From Blattabacterium sp. (Blattella germanica) str. Bge (GTDB lineage: Bacteria; Bacteroidota; Bacteroidia; Flavobacteriales; Blattabacteriaceae): a DNA stretch of 64,000 nucleotides. Positions 45,435 through 54,894 of this stretch are shown in pieces (the stretch's first letter is position 1; every line of letters starts with the position of its first letter). Position numbers and translations under genes: made by a program. The notes beneath the pieces are model-generated. The model saw only the letters and a program-made list of their open reading frames with translations. It was not told where the DNA came from and did no database searches. The DNA is taken from NCBI RefSeq assembly GCF_000022605.2, contig NC_013454.1, forward strand, positions 558,001 to 622,000, read 5' to 3'.

Positions 45435-48400
45435 TTATTTATCTATTTTTTTTGTAATGTTATGAAATTTTGCAGAATAATAGGCAAAAATTGTGAAAAT
45501 TAACAAAATGAATAAGCTATAATATATCCAAGAAGGTACAGAAAGAGGATCTCCTTTAGCATAAGAATGTAATCCAGATAAATAATAATTCACTCCAAAA
45601 TAAGTCATAATAATAGAACTTATTGATAATATGCTACAAAAATTAAAAATAAATATACTTCTCATGGATGGAATTAAGCGAATATGTAACACAAAAGCAT
45701 AAATCATAATGCTAATCAGAGCCCAGGTTTCTTTTGGATCCCAACTCCAATAACGTCCCCAACTATTATTTGCCCAAACAGAACCTAAAAAAGTTCCTAT
45801 TGTTAATAAAAAAAGTCCTATGGTTAGACACATTTCATTAATAATAGTTAATTTTTCAATATGAATTTGAATTATTTTACTATAATAATGAAAATTGGCT
45901 TTCAATATATATAAAAGTAACACAAAAAATCCTAAAAAAGATCCTGTGAAAAAAAAACCATAACTAGTTGTTATTGTGGCGACATGTATAATTAACCAAT
46001 GAGATTTTAAAACTGGAACTAAATTTGTTATTTCTGGATCCATTGCATTTCCATGTGCTATCATTAATAGAACAGATGCTATGAAAACTGTGGGACCTGA
46101 AACAAATCGATTTTTATGAAATAAAAAACCTATTCCAACTAAACAAAAACTAATAAAAATAGCAGATTCATATCCATTAGTCCATGGAGCATGTCCAGAA
46201 ATATACCATCTAGAAATTAAACCTAAAAAATGTGAAAAAAATAAAACATATAAAATGAAAAAAAATATTTTAGAAAAAAAAACATATATTTTTTTTGAAA
46301 GAAAATGATCAAAAAAGAATTGATAATGATAAAAATTCCCAAAAATGGCATATAAGAATGATAAAACATAAAATATGTTGAGTTTATTGTAAAGAATTTC
46401 TAGGGATATTTTATTTACTGAAGGTAAAATAGATTTAGCATGTTTGATTTGATAGAGTCGTATTTTTTCTATTTCATTATCTGCAATACGCCAATTTTTT
46501 TCATTTTGAGCATATAATAAAGATTTTAGATAATTATTAAACATAGAGAACCCCAAAGGATTTAATCTATTTGATTCTGATAAAATCCAACTAGACCAAG
46601 TATGATTTTCGTCATTTGGAATCGGAAAAATACGAATATATTTTCCCTGAAAAATTTCATGAAGAATCCCTACACGTTCACTAATACTGAGGACTGCTTT
46701 ATCATATTCGTCTCTTTGTATAGGATTTTTAGAAAAAGCTCTTTCATAGTCTTCTTGAAGTATAAATTTTAATCTTGATGTTTTGGAGTCTAAAATATAA
46801 AGATCTATCAGAGATACATAACATTCTCCATTTGCTTTGACTTTATTTAAAAATTTAGATCCTCCTTTTTTATCTGCTTTAATAAAAGGAATTTTTGTCC
46901 AGAATATATTATCTTGATGAATAGAGATAAACCATTGGTTTGCGTCTATATTTTCTACAGAATTCCTTTTATGTATTTTTCTAAGAAGTTCAATAGCTAT
47001 AGTATTAACAGGTTTTATTCTTCCTTTAGAATCTTGAACTAGTAAACGTCCAAAATTTTCACTATGTTTTTTAGGAATATGAATAGCGTCAGAAACATTT
47101 TCTATAGGAAATTTTTTAAATTCGTGTATTTGATTATGTGTTTGAGGAGAACCAAAAGCATTATGATTTCCTATCAATAGAAATAATATGAAAAATAATA
47201 TTGAATAATTTTTAGAATATAAATTTTTCAATTTATTTTTCATATTATAAAATCTAGTTCCTTTCCAAAATAAAGTAAGAAACATCCCTATACTCATCAA
47301 AACATAACCCATATAGGAAAAATAGGTTCCTAAATAATCATTATTAACAGAAAAATGAGTTCCTTTTCCGTCTGGATCATATCCAGATTGAAAAAATCTA
47401 TATCCCTTATAGTTGAGAACATTGTTCATGGAAATCAAATAATCTTTTTTCTTTTTTTTGTCTATAAGTGTAATATGACTTCTAAAAGATGAAGGGAATC
47501 CAGATCCTGGATAATTTTCTATTTGAAAATGATTTAATCGCAAGAAAAAAGGTAGATACAAAAATATAGATCCATATCCAATGGATATTTGGTAATCTTT
47601 ATTAAATAATAAAGGATCACTCATTTTTGTTGTATTTTTTCCGCCCAAAAAGGTCACTAATTTAGATTGATCTCTAAAAGATATTTCTGCTGTTATAGCA
47701 TTTAATAAATTATTATTATCTTCTTCTTTTTCACATGATTTGATATATTCTAATTTTCCTTTTTCAATTCCTTCTGGAATAACCCACTGGATTATTCCAT
47801 GATCTGTTTTCATTCGATACAAATGTTTTATTCTTAAAATATCAAAAGTGTTTTTGAATAAAAAATAGGTTTTTCTATTGATCATGTTTATACATTTTCC
47901 TGAAAAAGAAGATTTTAAAAATATTTTATCATTTTTCTCAAAAATTTGTATTCCGTAAGGAATTTTTTTATTTAGAGAAAATATTATACCATTGATTTTC
48001 GTAATATCTCCATCTTTCAGGAAATTTTCCGTTCTTCCTTTTTGATCGTTTGAAATAATTTTTACAATTTTTTCTTCTGATTTTTTTTTAGAAAAAAAAA
48101 CTTTAGCACACGGTATATAATCTATAATTTTTATTTTCAAAGAATTATCCTTAAAAAAGAATTTTTTTTGATATTTTTTATGATAAGTAGAAAGAATATA
48201 GGGATCATTATAAAATCTGGTATCATTTCCTTGATGAATTTTTAATTTAATGTAATTTTTTATAGAAACAATTTTTCTATTCATTTCTCCTTCTCTTATA
48301 GACATTATTCCTTCAAAACTATAATATCTAGAAAAAATTCCTCCAATGAAAATAAATACAAATGATAAATGAAAAATAAAAAGAGGAAATTTATTATGAT

Positions 48401-48611
48401 TCCATAATTTATATTTCCATATGTTCCCTATTAGGTTGATTATAATTAATAACATTATAATTTCAAACCAAGTAGATTCATAAACAAATATTTTTGCTAC
48501 ACTGGTAGAATATTTTTGTTCTATAAAAGTAGCTATAGCCATAGATATAGCCAACAATAAGAATAAAAAAGAAGTTATTTTGGTGGAGAAAAAAATTTTT
48601 TTTATTTGCAT
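45435..48611 (-). CDS. ccsBA: Fused system II cytochrome c biogenesis protein CcsBA (ResB-CcsA)
   Basis: Haem exporter and cytochrome c synthetase in one polypeptide. The 1058 residues start with ResB/CcsB-type membrane helices and a large periplasmic domain. A second helix set follows around residue 435, then a further periplasmic region. The C-terminal CcsA part contains the haem-handling WWD motif WGRYWSWDPKETWA near residue 970, flanked by conserved histidines. The fusion is usual in Bacteroidota. Its clients here include ActA (six CxxCH motifs) and ActE (one). Confidence 0.94.
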   Translation of the reverse strand: MQIKKIFFSTKITSFLFLLLAISMAIATFIEQKYSTSVAKIFVYESTWFEIIMLLIIINLIGNIWKYKLWNHNKFPLFIFHLSFVFIFIGGIFSRYYSFEGIMSIREGEMNRKIVSIKNYIKLKIHQGNDTRFYNDPYILSTYHKKYQKKFFFKDNSLKIKIIDYIPCAKVFFSKKKSEEKIVKIISNDQKGRTENFLKDGDITKINGIIFSLNKKIPYGIQIFEKNDKIFLKSSFSGKCINMINRKTYFLFKNTFDILRIKHLYRMKTDHGIIQWVIPEGIEKGKLEYIKSCEKEEDNNNLLNAITAEISFRDQSKLVTFLGGKNTTKMSDPLLFNKDYQISIGYGSIFLYLPFFLRLNHFQIENYPGSGFPSSFRSHITLIDKKKKKDYLISMNNVLNYKGYRFFQSGYDPDGKGTHFSVNNDYLGTYFSYMGYVLMSIGMFLTLFWKGTRFYNMKNKLKNLYSKNYSILFFILFLLIGNHNAFGSPQTHNQIHEFKKFPIENVSDAIHIPKKHSENFGRLLVQDSKGRIKPVNTIAIELLRKIHKRNSVENIDANQWFISIHQDNIFWTKIPFIKADKKGGSKFLNKVKANGECYVSLIDLYILDSKTSRLKFILQEDYERAFSKNPIQRDEYDKAVLSISERVGILHEIFQGKYIRIFPIPNDENHTWSSWILSESNRLNPLGFSMFNNYLKSLLYAQNEKNWRIADNEIEKIRLYQIKHAKSILPSVNKISLEILYNKLNIFYVLSFLYAIFGNFYHYQFFFDHFLSKKIYVFFSKIFFFILYVLFFSHFLGLISRWYISGHAPWTNGYESAIFISFCLVGIGFLFHKNRFVSGPTVFIASVLLMIAHGNAMDPEITNLVPVLKSHWLIIHVATITTSYGFFFTGSFLGFFVLLLYILKANFHYYSKIIQIHIEKLTIINEMCLTIGLFLLTIGTFLGSVWANNSWGRYWSWDPKETWALISIMIYAFVLHIRLIPSMRSIFIFNFCSILSISSIIMTYFGVNYYLSGLHSYAKGDPLSVPSWIYYSLFILLIFTIFAYYSAKFHNITKKIDK

Positions 48612-48665
48612 ATTATTTTAATTGTTTAATATAAAAACGAGTTATATGTTCTATGCAAAAATATT

Positions 48666-49445
48666 TTATGTTTCATATACGATTAATCCATCATAAGCTA
48701 AATAAACATTTTTTGGTAATTGTGTTTCAATTTCTTTATGAAAACCAATCATATGACTAATGTGTGTCAGATAAGTTTTTTTAGGACAAATTTTTTGAAT
48801 GACATTTAAAGATTCGGAAAGCGTAAAATGAGAAGGATGTTTTGGTACTTTTCTTAAAACATTTAAAATTAAAACATCTAATCCTTTTAATCGTTGAATT
48901 GTTTTAAAAGGAATATCACTAGCGTCTGTAATATATGCAAAATTTTCTATTCGAAAACCTAAAATAGGAAGAGAGCCATGCCATATGGACAAAGGGAATA
49001 CTTTAAAATATTCTACAAAAAAGAAATCTTTATAATGATCTAATTCATGTACAGATATTTTTGATGTATACGTATTTGATTTTTTATTTTCTGAAAAAAT
49101 ATAAAAAAATCTTTTTTTTATATTTTCTAAAACTCTACGCAATCCATAAACAGGGATAGGTTTATTCATATTAAAATAAATCGATCTTATATCATCAAAT
49201 CCTCCTATATGATCATGATGTTCATGTGTAATAAAAATAGCATCCAATTTTTCATGATTACTTCGCAACATTTGATAACGAAAATCTGGACTACAATCAA
49301 TTAAAAAATGTTTTTTATTTTTTTCAATTAAAACTGAACTTCTTAATCTATTATCTTTTGGATTTTTAGATAAACATACTGGATGTTTAGATCCAATAAT
49401 AGGAATTCCTTGAGAAGGCCCAGTCCCTAAAAAAGTAATTTTCAT
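48666..49445 (-). CDS. MBL-fold metallohydrolase (PhnP/RNase Z-like)
   Basis: Metallo-beta-lactamase-fold hydrolase. The 259-residue protein opens with MKITFLGTGPSQGIPIIG, a start shared by PhnP and RNase Z-type proteins. The dinuclear metal motif is THEHHDHIGG near residue 74, with further ligands in the YITDASD aspartate and the TYLTHISHMIG histidine. The CPKKTYLTH segment resembles PhnP-type phosphodiesterases. The substrate is not predictable. It lies 10 bases after recA. Confidence 0.88.
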   Translation of the reverse strand: MKITFLGTGPSQGIPIIGSKHPVCLSKNPKDNRLRSSVLIEKNKKHFLIDCSPDFRYQMLRSNHEKLDAIFITHEHHDHIGGFDDIRSIYFNMNKPIPVYGLRRVLENIKKRFFYIFSENKKSNTYTSKISVHELDHYKDFFFVEYFKVFPLSIWHGSLPILGFRIENFAYITDASDIPFKTIQRLKGLDVLILNVLRKVPKHPSHFTLSESLNVIQKICPKKTYLTHISHMIGFHKEIETQLPKNVYLAYDGLIVYET

Positions 49446-49455
49446 ATATAATATA

Positions 49456-50457
49456 TTACCACTTTCTATTTTTGAATTGATTGATTATATTTTTTTGTAT
49501 TTCATTTATAATGTTTTTTTTTCCTTTTAAAAATTCTTTTACAGAATCTCTTCCTTGACCTAATTTCATATCTCCATAACTAAACCAAGATGCATTTTTT
49601 TTGATAATTCCTAAATCAACTCCTAAATCCAGTATTTCCCCGATTTTTGAAATTCCTTCTCCGTACATTATATCAAATTCAGCAATTTTAAAAGGAGGAG
49701 AAAGTTTATTTTTCACTACTTTTACTTTTGTTCTATTTCCTAATACTTTTTCTCCATTTTTAATTTGATTTCCTTTTCTAATATCTAATCGTATTGAGGA
49801 ATAAAATTTCAACGCATTTCCGCCTGTTGTCACTTCCGGATTTCCATACACACCTATTTTTTCTCTTAATTGATTAATAAATATAAGAATGCTTTTTGAT
49901 TTTCCTATACTAGAAGTTAGCTTCCTCAAAGCTTGAGACATTAATCTAGCTTGTAATCCTATTTTAGAATCCCCCATTTCTCCTTCTATTTCACTTTTAG
50001 GAGTTAAAGCTGCTACAGAATCTACTACGATCATATCAATTACACCAGATCTAATTAAATTATCTACTATTTCAAGTGCTTGTTCTCCATTATCTGGTTG
50101 AGAAATTATTAATTCTTTGACATTCACTCCTATTTTTTGAGCATAAAGACAATCCAAAGCATGTTCCGCATCAATAAAACTAGCAAATCCTCCTAATTTT
50201 TGAGATTGAGTTATTGCATGTAAAGCAACAGTCGTTTTTCCTGAAGATTCTGGTCCAAATATTTCAATAATGCGACCTTTTGGAAATCCATAGATTCCCA
50301 AGGCTATATCTAAGCTTAAAGATCCAGAAGAAATAATTTCTAAATTTTCTATATGAGAATCTCCCATTCGCATAACAGTTCCTTTCCCATATATTTTATC
50401 CATTTTTTCTAAAACCAGTTCTAATGATTTTCTTTTTTGTTCAATTTTTTCGTTCAT
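49456..50457 (-). CDS. recA: Recombinase RecA
   Basis: Strand-exchange ATPase for homologous recombination. The 333-residue protein shows the N-terminal [24 protein letters not shown], Walker [10 protein letters not shown] near residue 70, Walker [11 protein letters not shown] and the L2-loop region [21 protein letters not shown]. The C-terminus is shortened and basic (FKNRKW), without the acidic tail of longer homologues. All core motifs are intact, so recombination capacity appears retained, which not all endosymbionts keep. Confidence 0.97.
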   Translation of the reverse strand: MNEKIEQKRKSLELVLEKMDKIYGKGTVMRMGDSHIENLEIISSGSLSLDIALGIYGFPKGRIIEIFGPESSGKTTVALHAITQSQKLGGFASFIDAEHALDCLYAQKIGVNVKELIISQPDNGEQALEIVDNLIRSGVIDMIVVDSVAALTPKSEIEGEMGDSKIGLQARLMSQALRKLTSSIGKSKSILIFINQLREKIGVYGNPEVTTGGNALKFYSSIRLDIRKGNQIKNGEKVLGNRTKVKVVKNKLSPPFKIAEFDIMYGEGISKIGEILDLGVDLGIIKKNASWFSYGDMKLGQGRDSVKEFLKGKKNIINEIQKNIINQFKNRKW

Positions 50458-50519
50458 AATTTTGAAAATGTTAAGGGCTATAATATATGCTTCCCTTTGT
50501 CCATTACAATCATTTTTTT

Positions 50520-51587
50520 TTAATGATTTTTTTTTAAAAAGAAAACTTTATTTTTTGGTAATCTCAAAAAAAACTTATTTCCAGGAGGAATCATATCCAC
50601 TATATATTGTGGATTTAAAAGAATTAAATCTTGATAAGACATATTTAAACTATAGGCAAAAAATTTCAAAGAAATTTTTTCTTTTATAGGAATTAAAACT
50701 GTTTCTTTGTATTTGTATTTGTAGGGAGAGGAATAATGTGAAGAGAAGTTATGTTCCTTATAGTAATTCATTACATAATTAATTGCAATAAATTTTGGAA
50801 TATAGTTTTGGGTTTCTTTTGGAAAAAATTCCCATAATCCCCAGAAATCTTTTCTATTCCGATGATTTTGCAATATTTTATCTACGGTTCCTGGACCTGC
50901 ATTATAAGCCGCTAAAACCAATTCCCAATTTCCTATTTTTTGATATAGAAATTTTAAATAACGGCAAGCTGCTTCTGTTGATTTAACAGGATCATTTCTT
51001 TCATCATAAATATTATTAATGTTTAGATCATATATTTTTCCAGTTTCAGGCATGAATTGCCAAATCCCTTGTGCTCCGGCTTTGGAGGTTATAATAGGAT
51101 TTAAATTTGATTCTATGACGGCTAAATATTTTAATTCTTTTGGAAGACGATAATGTTCAAGTTTTTCTTCAAACATAGGAAAATAAAAATCTGATAATGA
51201 AATAATTCTTCCTATATATTTTCCCATACGAAGATAACTTTCTACAGAAGCATGGACTATGCTGTTGTATTTAAATATCTTCATTTGAGATTTTTGATTT
51301 ATAAAATTGAATCTGAGTTTAAGTTCTTCAGAATCTATATTAATAATAACAATGTTTTTTTTATGATACAATTTTTTTCCAGATAAAGATTTTTTCTTTC
51401 CTCCAAACATTTTTTTCCATAATTTTTCCATATAGATATTATTTAAATCTAATTTTTGATCATAAATATCTTTATGAAAGTTGATTACATTTTTTTGTTC
51501 CAAAAAGGGCTTTGATACAGATTGAACAGTCAAGCTTTTTAAGATGAGCATAAAAAACATAATATTTCTTATCGTTATCGTTGCCAT
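50520..51587 (-). CDS. Lytic transglycosylase (MltD-like, GH23)
   Basis: Peptidoglycan-cleaving enzyme in the periplasm. The 355-residue protein has an N-terminal signal peptide and a GH23 SLT domain with the catalytic glutamate in [28 protein letters not shown] (about residue 160). The [13 protein letters not shown] motif lies near 230. A single LysM-like segment ([19 protein letters not shown]) ends the protein, fewer than the repeated LysM domains in MltD of free-living relatives. A -7 box lies 40 bases upstream. Confidence 0.9.
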   Translation of the reverse strand: MATITIRNIMFFMLILKSLTVQSVSKPFLEQKNVINFHKDIYDQKLDLNNIYMEKLWKKMFGGKKKSLSGKKLYHKKNIVIINIDSEELKLRFNFINQKSQMKIFKYNSIVHASVESYLRMGKYIGRIISLSDFYFPMFEEKLEHYRLPKELKYLAVIESNLNPIITSKAGAQGIWQFMPETGKIYDLNINNIYDERNDPVKSTEAACRYLKFLYQKIGNWELVLAAYNAGPGTVDKILQNHRNRKDFWGLWEFFPKETQNYIPKFIAINYVMNYYKEHNFSSHYSSPYKYKYKETVLIPIKEKISLKFFAYSLNMSYQDLILLNPQYIVDMIPPGNKFFLRLPKNKVFFLKKNH

Positions 51588-51626
51588 TATTAGTTTCTAA
51601 AATTGTAGAAAAAAAGTACTAATGAA

Positions 51627-51634
51627 CAAACGTA
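51627..51634 (-). promoter_or_regulatory. Bacteroidota -7 box for the lytic transglycosylase
   Basis: The minus strand reads TACGTTTG, matching TAnnTTTG, in the 62-base spacer after tatA. The predicted start near 51620 gives a leader of about 33 bases. No -33 TTTG is evident. Confidence 0.45.
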
Positions 51635-51649
51635 AAATGAAAGAAATTT

Positions 51650-51847
51650 TTATTCTTCTTCAGATTCAGAATCTTTCCCTTTCCCTTCAGAAGCCTTTTT
51701 GAATTCTTTCAAACCTGTTCCTAATCCTTTCATTAATTCCGGTATTTTTTTACCTCCAAAAAGTAAAAGTGCAAGAATGACAATTACCACGATCTCTGTG
51801 GTTCCAAAAGTTCCAAGTAGTATTAACAAAATAGAAACGAAATCCAT
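51650..51847 (-). CDS. tatA: Sec-independent protein translocase TatA
   Basis: Pore-forming component of twin-arginine export. The 65-residue protein has a single N-terminal helix ([25 protein letters not shown]), the FGG hinge, an amphipathic helix ([14 protein letters not shown]) and a short acidic tail. Size and layout are typical of TatA/E. The likely client in this window is the twin-arginine protein ActB. tatC is not visible here. Confidence 0.96.
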   Translation of the reverse strand: MDFVSILLILLGTFGTTEIVVIVILALLLFGGKKIPELMKGLGTGLKEFKKASEGKGKDSESEEE

Positions 51848-51864
51848 TCAATGGGATTTTTTTC

Positions 51865-51872
51865 CAAATATA
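51865..51872 (-). promoter_or_regulatory. Bacteroidota -7 box for tatA
   Basis: The minus strand reads TATATTTG, matching TAnnTTTG, 17 bases upstream of the tatA ATG at 51847. The predicted start near 51858 gives a leader of about 11 bases. Confidence 0.4.
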
Positions 51873-51890
51873 AAAAAAATATTAATGTTA

Positions 51891-52907
51891 TTAATTGTAA
51901 GCAGAATAATCTCCTAAATTTACTTCTTTAGTTTCTCCTATATAACAAGTGTGATTTCCTATCATAGAATTCTGCAAATTTGCATATTGAATTTTTGTAT
52001 CATCCTGAATCAAGGATCTTATTATATTGCTATTTTTGATTTTTGTATTTTTTCCGATTGAAACATAAGGACCTATTATACTATTCTCAATTTTTGTATT
52101 TTTTCCAATTGAACAGGGTTTTATAATGAAACTATTTTTTATGATTGATTTTTCATGAATCAATTGTGAATGATTGGATTCAATAGACAATATTTTTGAA
52201 TTAGAAGAAATAGTTCTTTTTTGATCTCCAAAATCCATCCATCCTTTAACTTGTTTGTAAGTGAATCTTTCTCCTTTTTTTCTCATGTTTTCTAAAACAG
52301 ATGTTAATTGATATTCTTGATTGTTATTGTATGATATAGATTGGGATTCCAGTTCTTTTCTTAAGAAAAGACTATTTTTAAAATAATAGAGACCTATGAT
52401 AGCTAAATTAGAAACATAATTATTTGGCTTTTCGATAAAATGAGTAACAATTCCCGAAGAATCACATTTTACCACTCCAAATAAATGAGGATTTTGGACT
52501 TTTTTTGTCCATATAATGTTGTCTACTTGATTCGTGATTTCCTTTTCTAAAGAAGTGTTATCAAATAAAGTGTCGGAAAAAGCAATAATAACCGGTTCTC
52601 CATTCAATGAATCTTTAGCTCTTAATAAAGCATCTGCTGTTCCGAGCGGAGTGATTTGATAATAAATAATAGGATGAACTCCTATATCATTAGCTAATTT
52701 GATTAATTTTGTTTCGATGTTACCGACATTATTTCCTATAATGAAGATAATTTCTTGAACCGAAAAAATTTTTATAACTTCGGAAAAACTTTCCACCAAT
52801 CTCCTCAAAATTGTTTTTCCTGCAATATGGATGAATGCTTTTGGAGTGCTTAAAGTATGCGGATATAAACGCAATCCTTTTCCAGCCATAGGAATTATAA
52901 TTTTCAT
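51891..52907 (-). CDS. Sugar-phosphate nucleotidyltransferase with hexapeptide-repeat tail
   Basis: Predicted NDP-sugar pyrophosphorylase. The 338-residue protein has an N-terminal Rossmann-like transferase domain starting IIIPMAGKGLRLYPHTLSTPKAF (G-x-G-x-R-L signature, then the conserved lysine). IIAFSDTLFDN lies near residue 108 and GWMDFGDQKR near 222. The last 90 residues form left-handed beta-helix repeats (SIGKNTKIENSIIGPYVSIG). The nucleotide and sugar cannot be fixed. It neighbours dut and a flippase, the same grouping as in flavobacterial surface-polysaccharide regions. Confidence 0.85.
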   Translation of the reverse strand: MKIIIPMAGKGLRLYPHTLSTPKAFIHIAGKTILRRLVESFSEVIKIFSVQEIIFIIGNNVGNIETKLIKLANDIGVHPIIYYQITPLGTADALLRAKDSLNGEPVIIAFSDTLFDNTSLEKEITNQVDNIIWTKKVQNPHLFGVVKCDSSGIVTHFIEKPNNYVSNLAIIGLYYFKNSLFLRKELESQSISYNNNQEYQLTSVLENMRKKGERFTYKQVKGWMDFGDQKRTISSNSKILSIESNHSQLIHEKSIIKNSFIIKPCSIGKNTKIENSIIGPYVSIGKNTKIKNSNIIRSLIQDDTKIQYANLQNSMIGNHTCYIGETKEVNLGDYSAYN

Positions 52908-52937
52908 ATTACATCATTTGTTATGTATGTTTTTATT

Positions 52938-53318
52938 TCATATTCCAGTACTTCCAAAACCATTGCTTCCTCTTATGCTCGTATTTAAAATAGAACATGG
53001 TTCCCATTTTATTTGAGTTCCTTGAAATATGTTTACTAAAACTAGTTTTTCATTGGGTTGAATGATCATTGTTTCAAATAAAATGTTTGTTATAAGAATC
53101 TTTATTTCTTGACATAAAACCGTATTTTTTTCATATTTTGTAATATGAATAACGCAAATAGCTTCTATTAATTTTTGTTTCAAAAAAAAATGATACTTCA
53201 TTTTTTTGGAAAATTGAATCAAAATGCCTGTTGATATCAATTTTCGTTCCATTAAATTAATGGAAATAGATTTTTCTATATTAGCAATTAAAGTTAATTG
53301 ATATCCATTTTTTATCAC
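52938..53318 (-). CDS. dut: Degenerate dUTPase-like protein
   Basis: Homologue of deoxyuridine triphosphatase. The 126-residue frame starts at a GTG and aligns with the family along its length, ending in motif 5 as SIRGSNGFGSTGI. The other motifs are not recognisable: motif 1 (AGxDLxA) reads NGYQLTLIAN, motif 2 (RSG) is replaced by LKQKL, and motif 3 (GTIDADYRGE, with the catalytic Asp) by the region TKYEKNTVLCQE. Motif 4 reads NEKLVLVNI. The frame is open and there is no internal stop. It is probably inactive as a dUTPase, or repurposed. Neighbours (nucleotidyltransferase and flippase) match dut loci in flavobacteria. Confidence 0.75.
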   Translation of the reverse strand: MIKNGYQLTLIANIEKSISINLMERKLISTGILIQFSKKMKYHFFLKQKLIEAICVIHITKYEKNTVLCQEIKILITNILFETMIIQPNEKLVLVNIFQGTQIKWEPCSILNTSIRGSNGFGSTGI

Positions 53319-53331
53319 ACTAAATCTACTT

Positions 53332-54804
53332 TTATTGTTTGATTAAATTAATCAATCTTTTTTTTTCTAGTAAAAAAATAATTATCAAATAAAAAAATTG
53401 AAAAAAAAAGCTAAATATTATTTGTTTTTTATGATTGATTATAAAAACTAAAAAAATTGCAAATAAAAAATGAATTGTGATATTTCTTTTTTTTCCACAA
53501 AATTCAAAAAAATTTTTTTTACCCCAAATGTATAAAATGATTAACATGCATCCATACGATGCTAAAGTACCCCAAGCCGGGATCATAAAACTACTATTAG
53601 GAATTAAAATAAAAATAAGATTAAATAAAAAGGTAATTAATACTCCTATAAAAGAAATATAAGTTCCGATAAGGGGTTTATCTATCACTTTGTAAAATAT
53701 GGATAAATTTGTATAAATTCCTAAAAATAAATTTCCCATCATGATTATAGGAATAATGGACATGGCAAAGTGATATTTTTTATCAATAAAAAACTCTATA
53801 AACAAAGGTAAATTTCCACATATTAATACATAAAAAATTAACCCGAAAAAAATAAACATATAATTAATTTCTTCATAATAATATTTTGCATCAGAATCTA
53901 TGGATTTTTTAAAAAAAAAAGGTTCAATTCCCAATTTAAAAATCCTGATATACAAACTCATAAAAGATGCTATTTTATAACAAGCAGAATAAGATCCGTT
54001 TATTTCATCTGACCCCCATCTTTTAATTAAGATCTTATCAAGATTTTCATTGATAGAAAAAGCAATGCTTCCTAACATAATAGGAATTCCATAATTTAAC
54101 ATTTTTTTAGCAAGAATTTTGTCAAATTTTTTGATAATTACTTTTTTTAAAAGAATAGGAAAAACTAAAACTAAATTAGTTAAAGATGATATCATGTTTG
54201 CGAAAAATATATAACCTGTTCTGTCTGTAAAAGAATTAATCCATTCAAAAATGAATAAAAAACAAGTTCTTTGAATGTGAAGATTGTTAAAACAAAAAAA
54301 CATATATATTGTTAAAAATGATTGTATAAGTATATTTATTACATTTATAACGGTATGTTTGAATGGTTTTTCATTCGCACGAAGCCAAGCCATAGGAAGA
54401 ATGCAAATTGTGTCAAAAAATATGATGAATAAGAACATCAAAAAATAATCCTTATGTTCTTGATATCCAATTAAATAAGTTATATTTTTTATGAATTTAA
54501 CAGAAATGATTAAAAAAAAAGTGGTGATCAATAATTGTATTATAACACCTGTTGAAAATACAGTTTCTGGATTATAATTTTTTTTATATAAAAATCTAAA
54601 ATAAGTATTTTCTAATCCAAAAGAAAGAAACCCTATAACTAGAAAAGATAAGGCATACATATCTGTATAAAGAGAAAACTCTTCTCTTTTTAAAGACACA
54701 GTAAAAAATTTTAAAAAAGCATAATTAATAACCTTTGGTAAAATGGATCCTATAGAATAGATAATTGTTTGTATTGCTAATTTTTTGTACAAATTCAATT
54801 TCAA
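53332..54804 (-). CDS. Polysaccharide/oligosaccharide flippase (Wzx-like, MOP superfamily)
   Basis: Integral membrane lipid-linked oligosaccharide flippase. The 490-residue protein has about 13-14 hydrophobic segments, starts KLAIQTIIYSIGSILPKVINYAFLKFFTVSL, as in flavobacterial members, and has the conserved FLSFGLENTYFRF and LNYGIPIMLGSIAFSINENLDKILIKRW segments. Very rich in Phe, Ile and Lys. Substrate unknown. Together with the nucleotidyltransferase it suggests a residual surface glycan or O-antigen-like pathway. The gene ends 13 bases before the GTG of dut. Confidence 0.85.
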   Translation of the reverse strand: MKLNLYKKLAIQTIIYSIGSILPKVINYAFLKFFTVSLKREEFSLYTDMYALSFLVIGFLSFGLENTYFRFLYKKNYNPETVFSTGVIIQLLITTFFLIISVKFIKNITYLIGYQEHKDYFLMFLFIIFFDTICILPMAWLRANEKPFKHTVINVINILIQSFLTIYMFFCFNNLHIQRTCFLFIFEWINSFTDRTGYIFFANMISSLTNLVLVFPILLKKVIIKKFDKILAKKMLNYGIPIMLGSIAFSINENLDKILIKRWGSDEINGSYSACYKIASFMSLYIRIFKLGIEPFFFKKSIDSDAKYYYEEINYMFIFFGLIFYVLICGNLPLFIEFFIDKKYHFAMSIIPIIMMGNLFLGIYTNLSIFYKVIDKPLIGTYISFIGVLITFLFNLIFILIPNSSFMIPAWGTLASYGCMLIILYIWGKKNFFEFCGKKRNITIHFLFAIFLVFIINHKKQIIFSFFFQFFYLIIIFLLEKKRLINLIKQ

Positions 54805-54857
54805 TGTTTTTAAAAATTTCTAATTTCTATATTTTTTATGCATGAGTGAATTTATTT

Positions 54858-54871
54858 TGCAAAATTTTGCA
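54858..54871. repeat. 14-base perfect palindrome upstream of clpP
   Basis: TGCAAAATTTTGCA is a perfect inverted repeat about 25 bases upstream of the preferred clpP start and within the first ATG of the longer reading. The sequence ATTTTGCA also occurs twice in tandem here. It could be an operator, or chance in AT-rich DNA. Confidence 0.4.
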
Positions 54872-54894
54872 TGAAAATAGAGAAGAGATTAATT

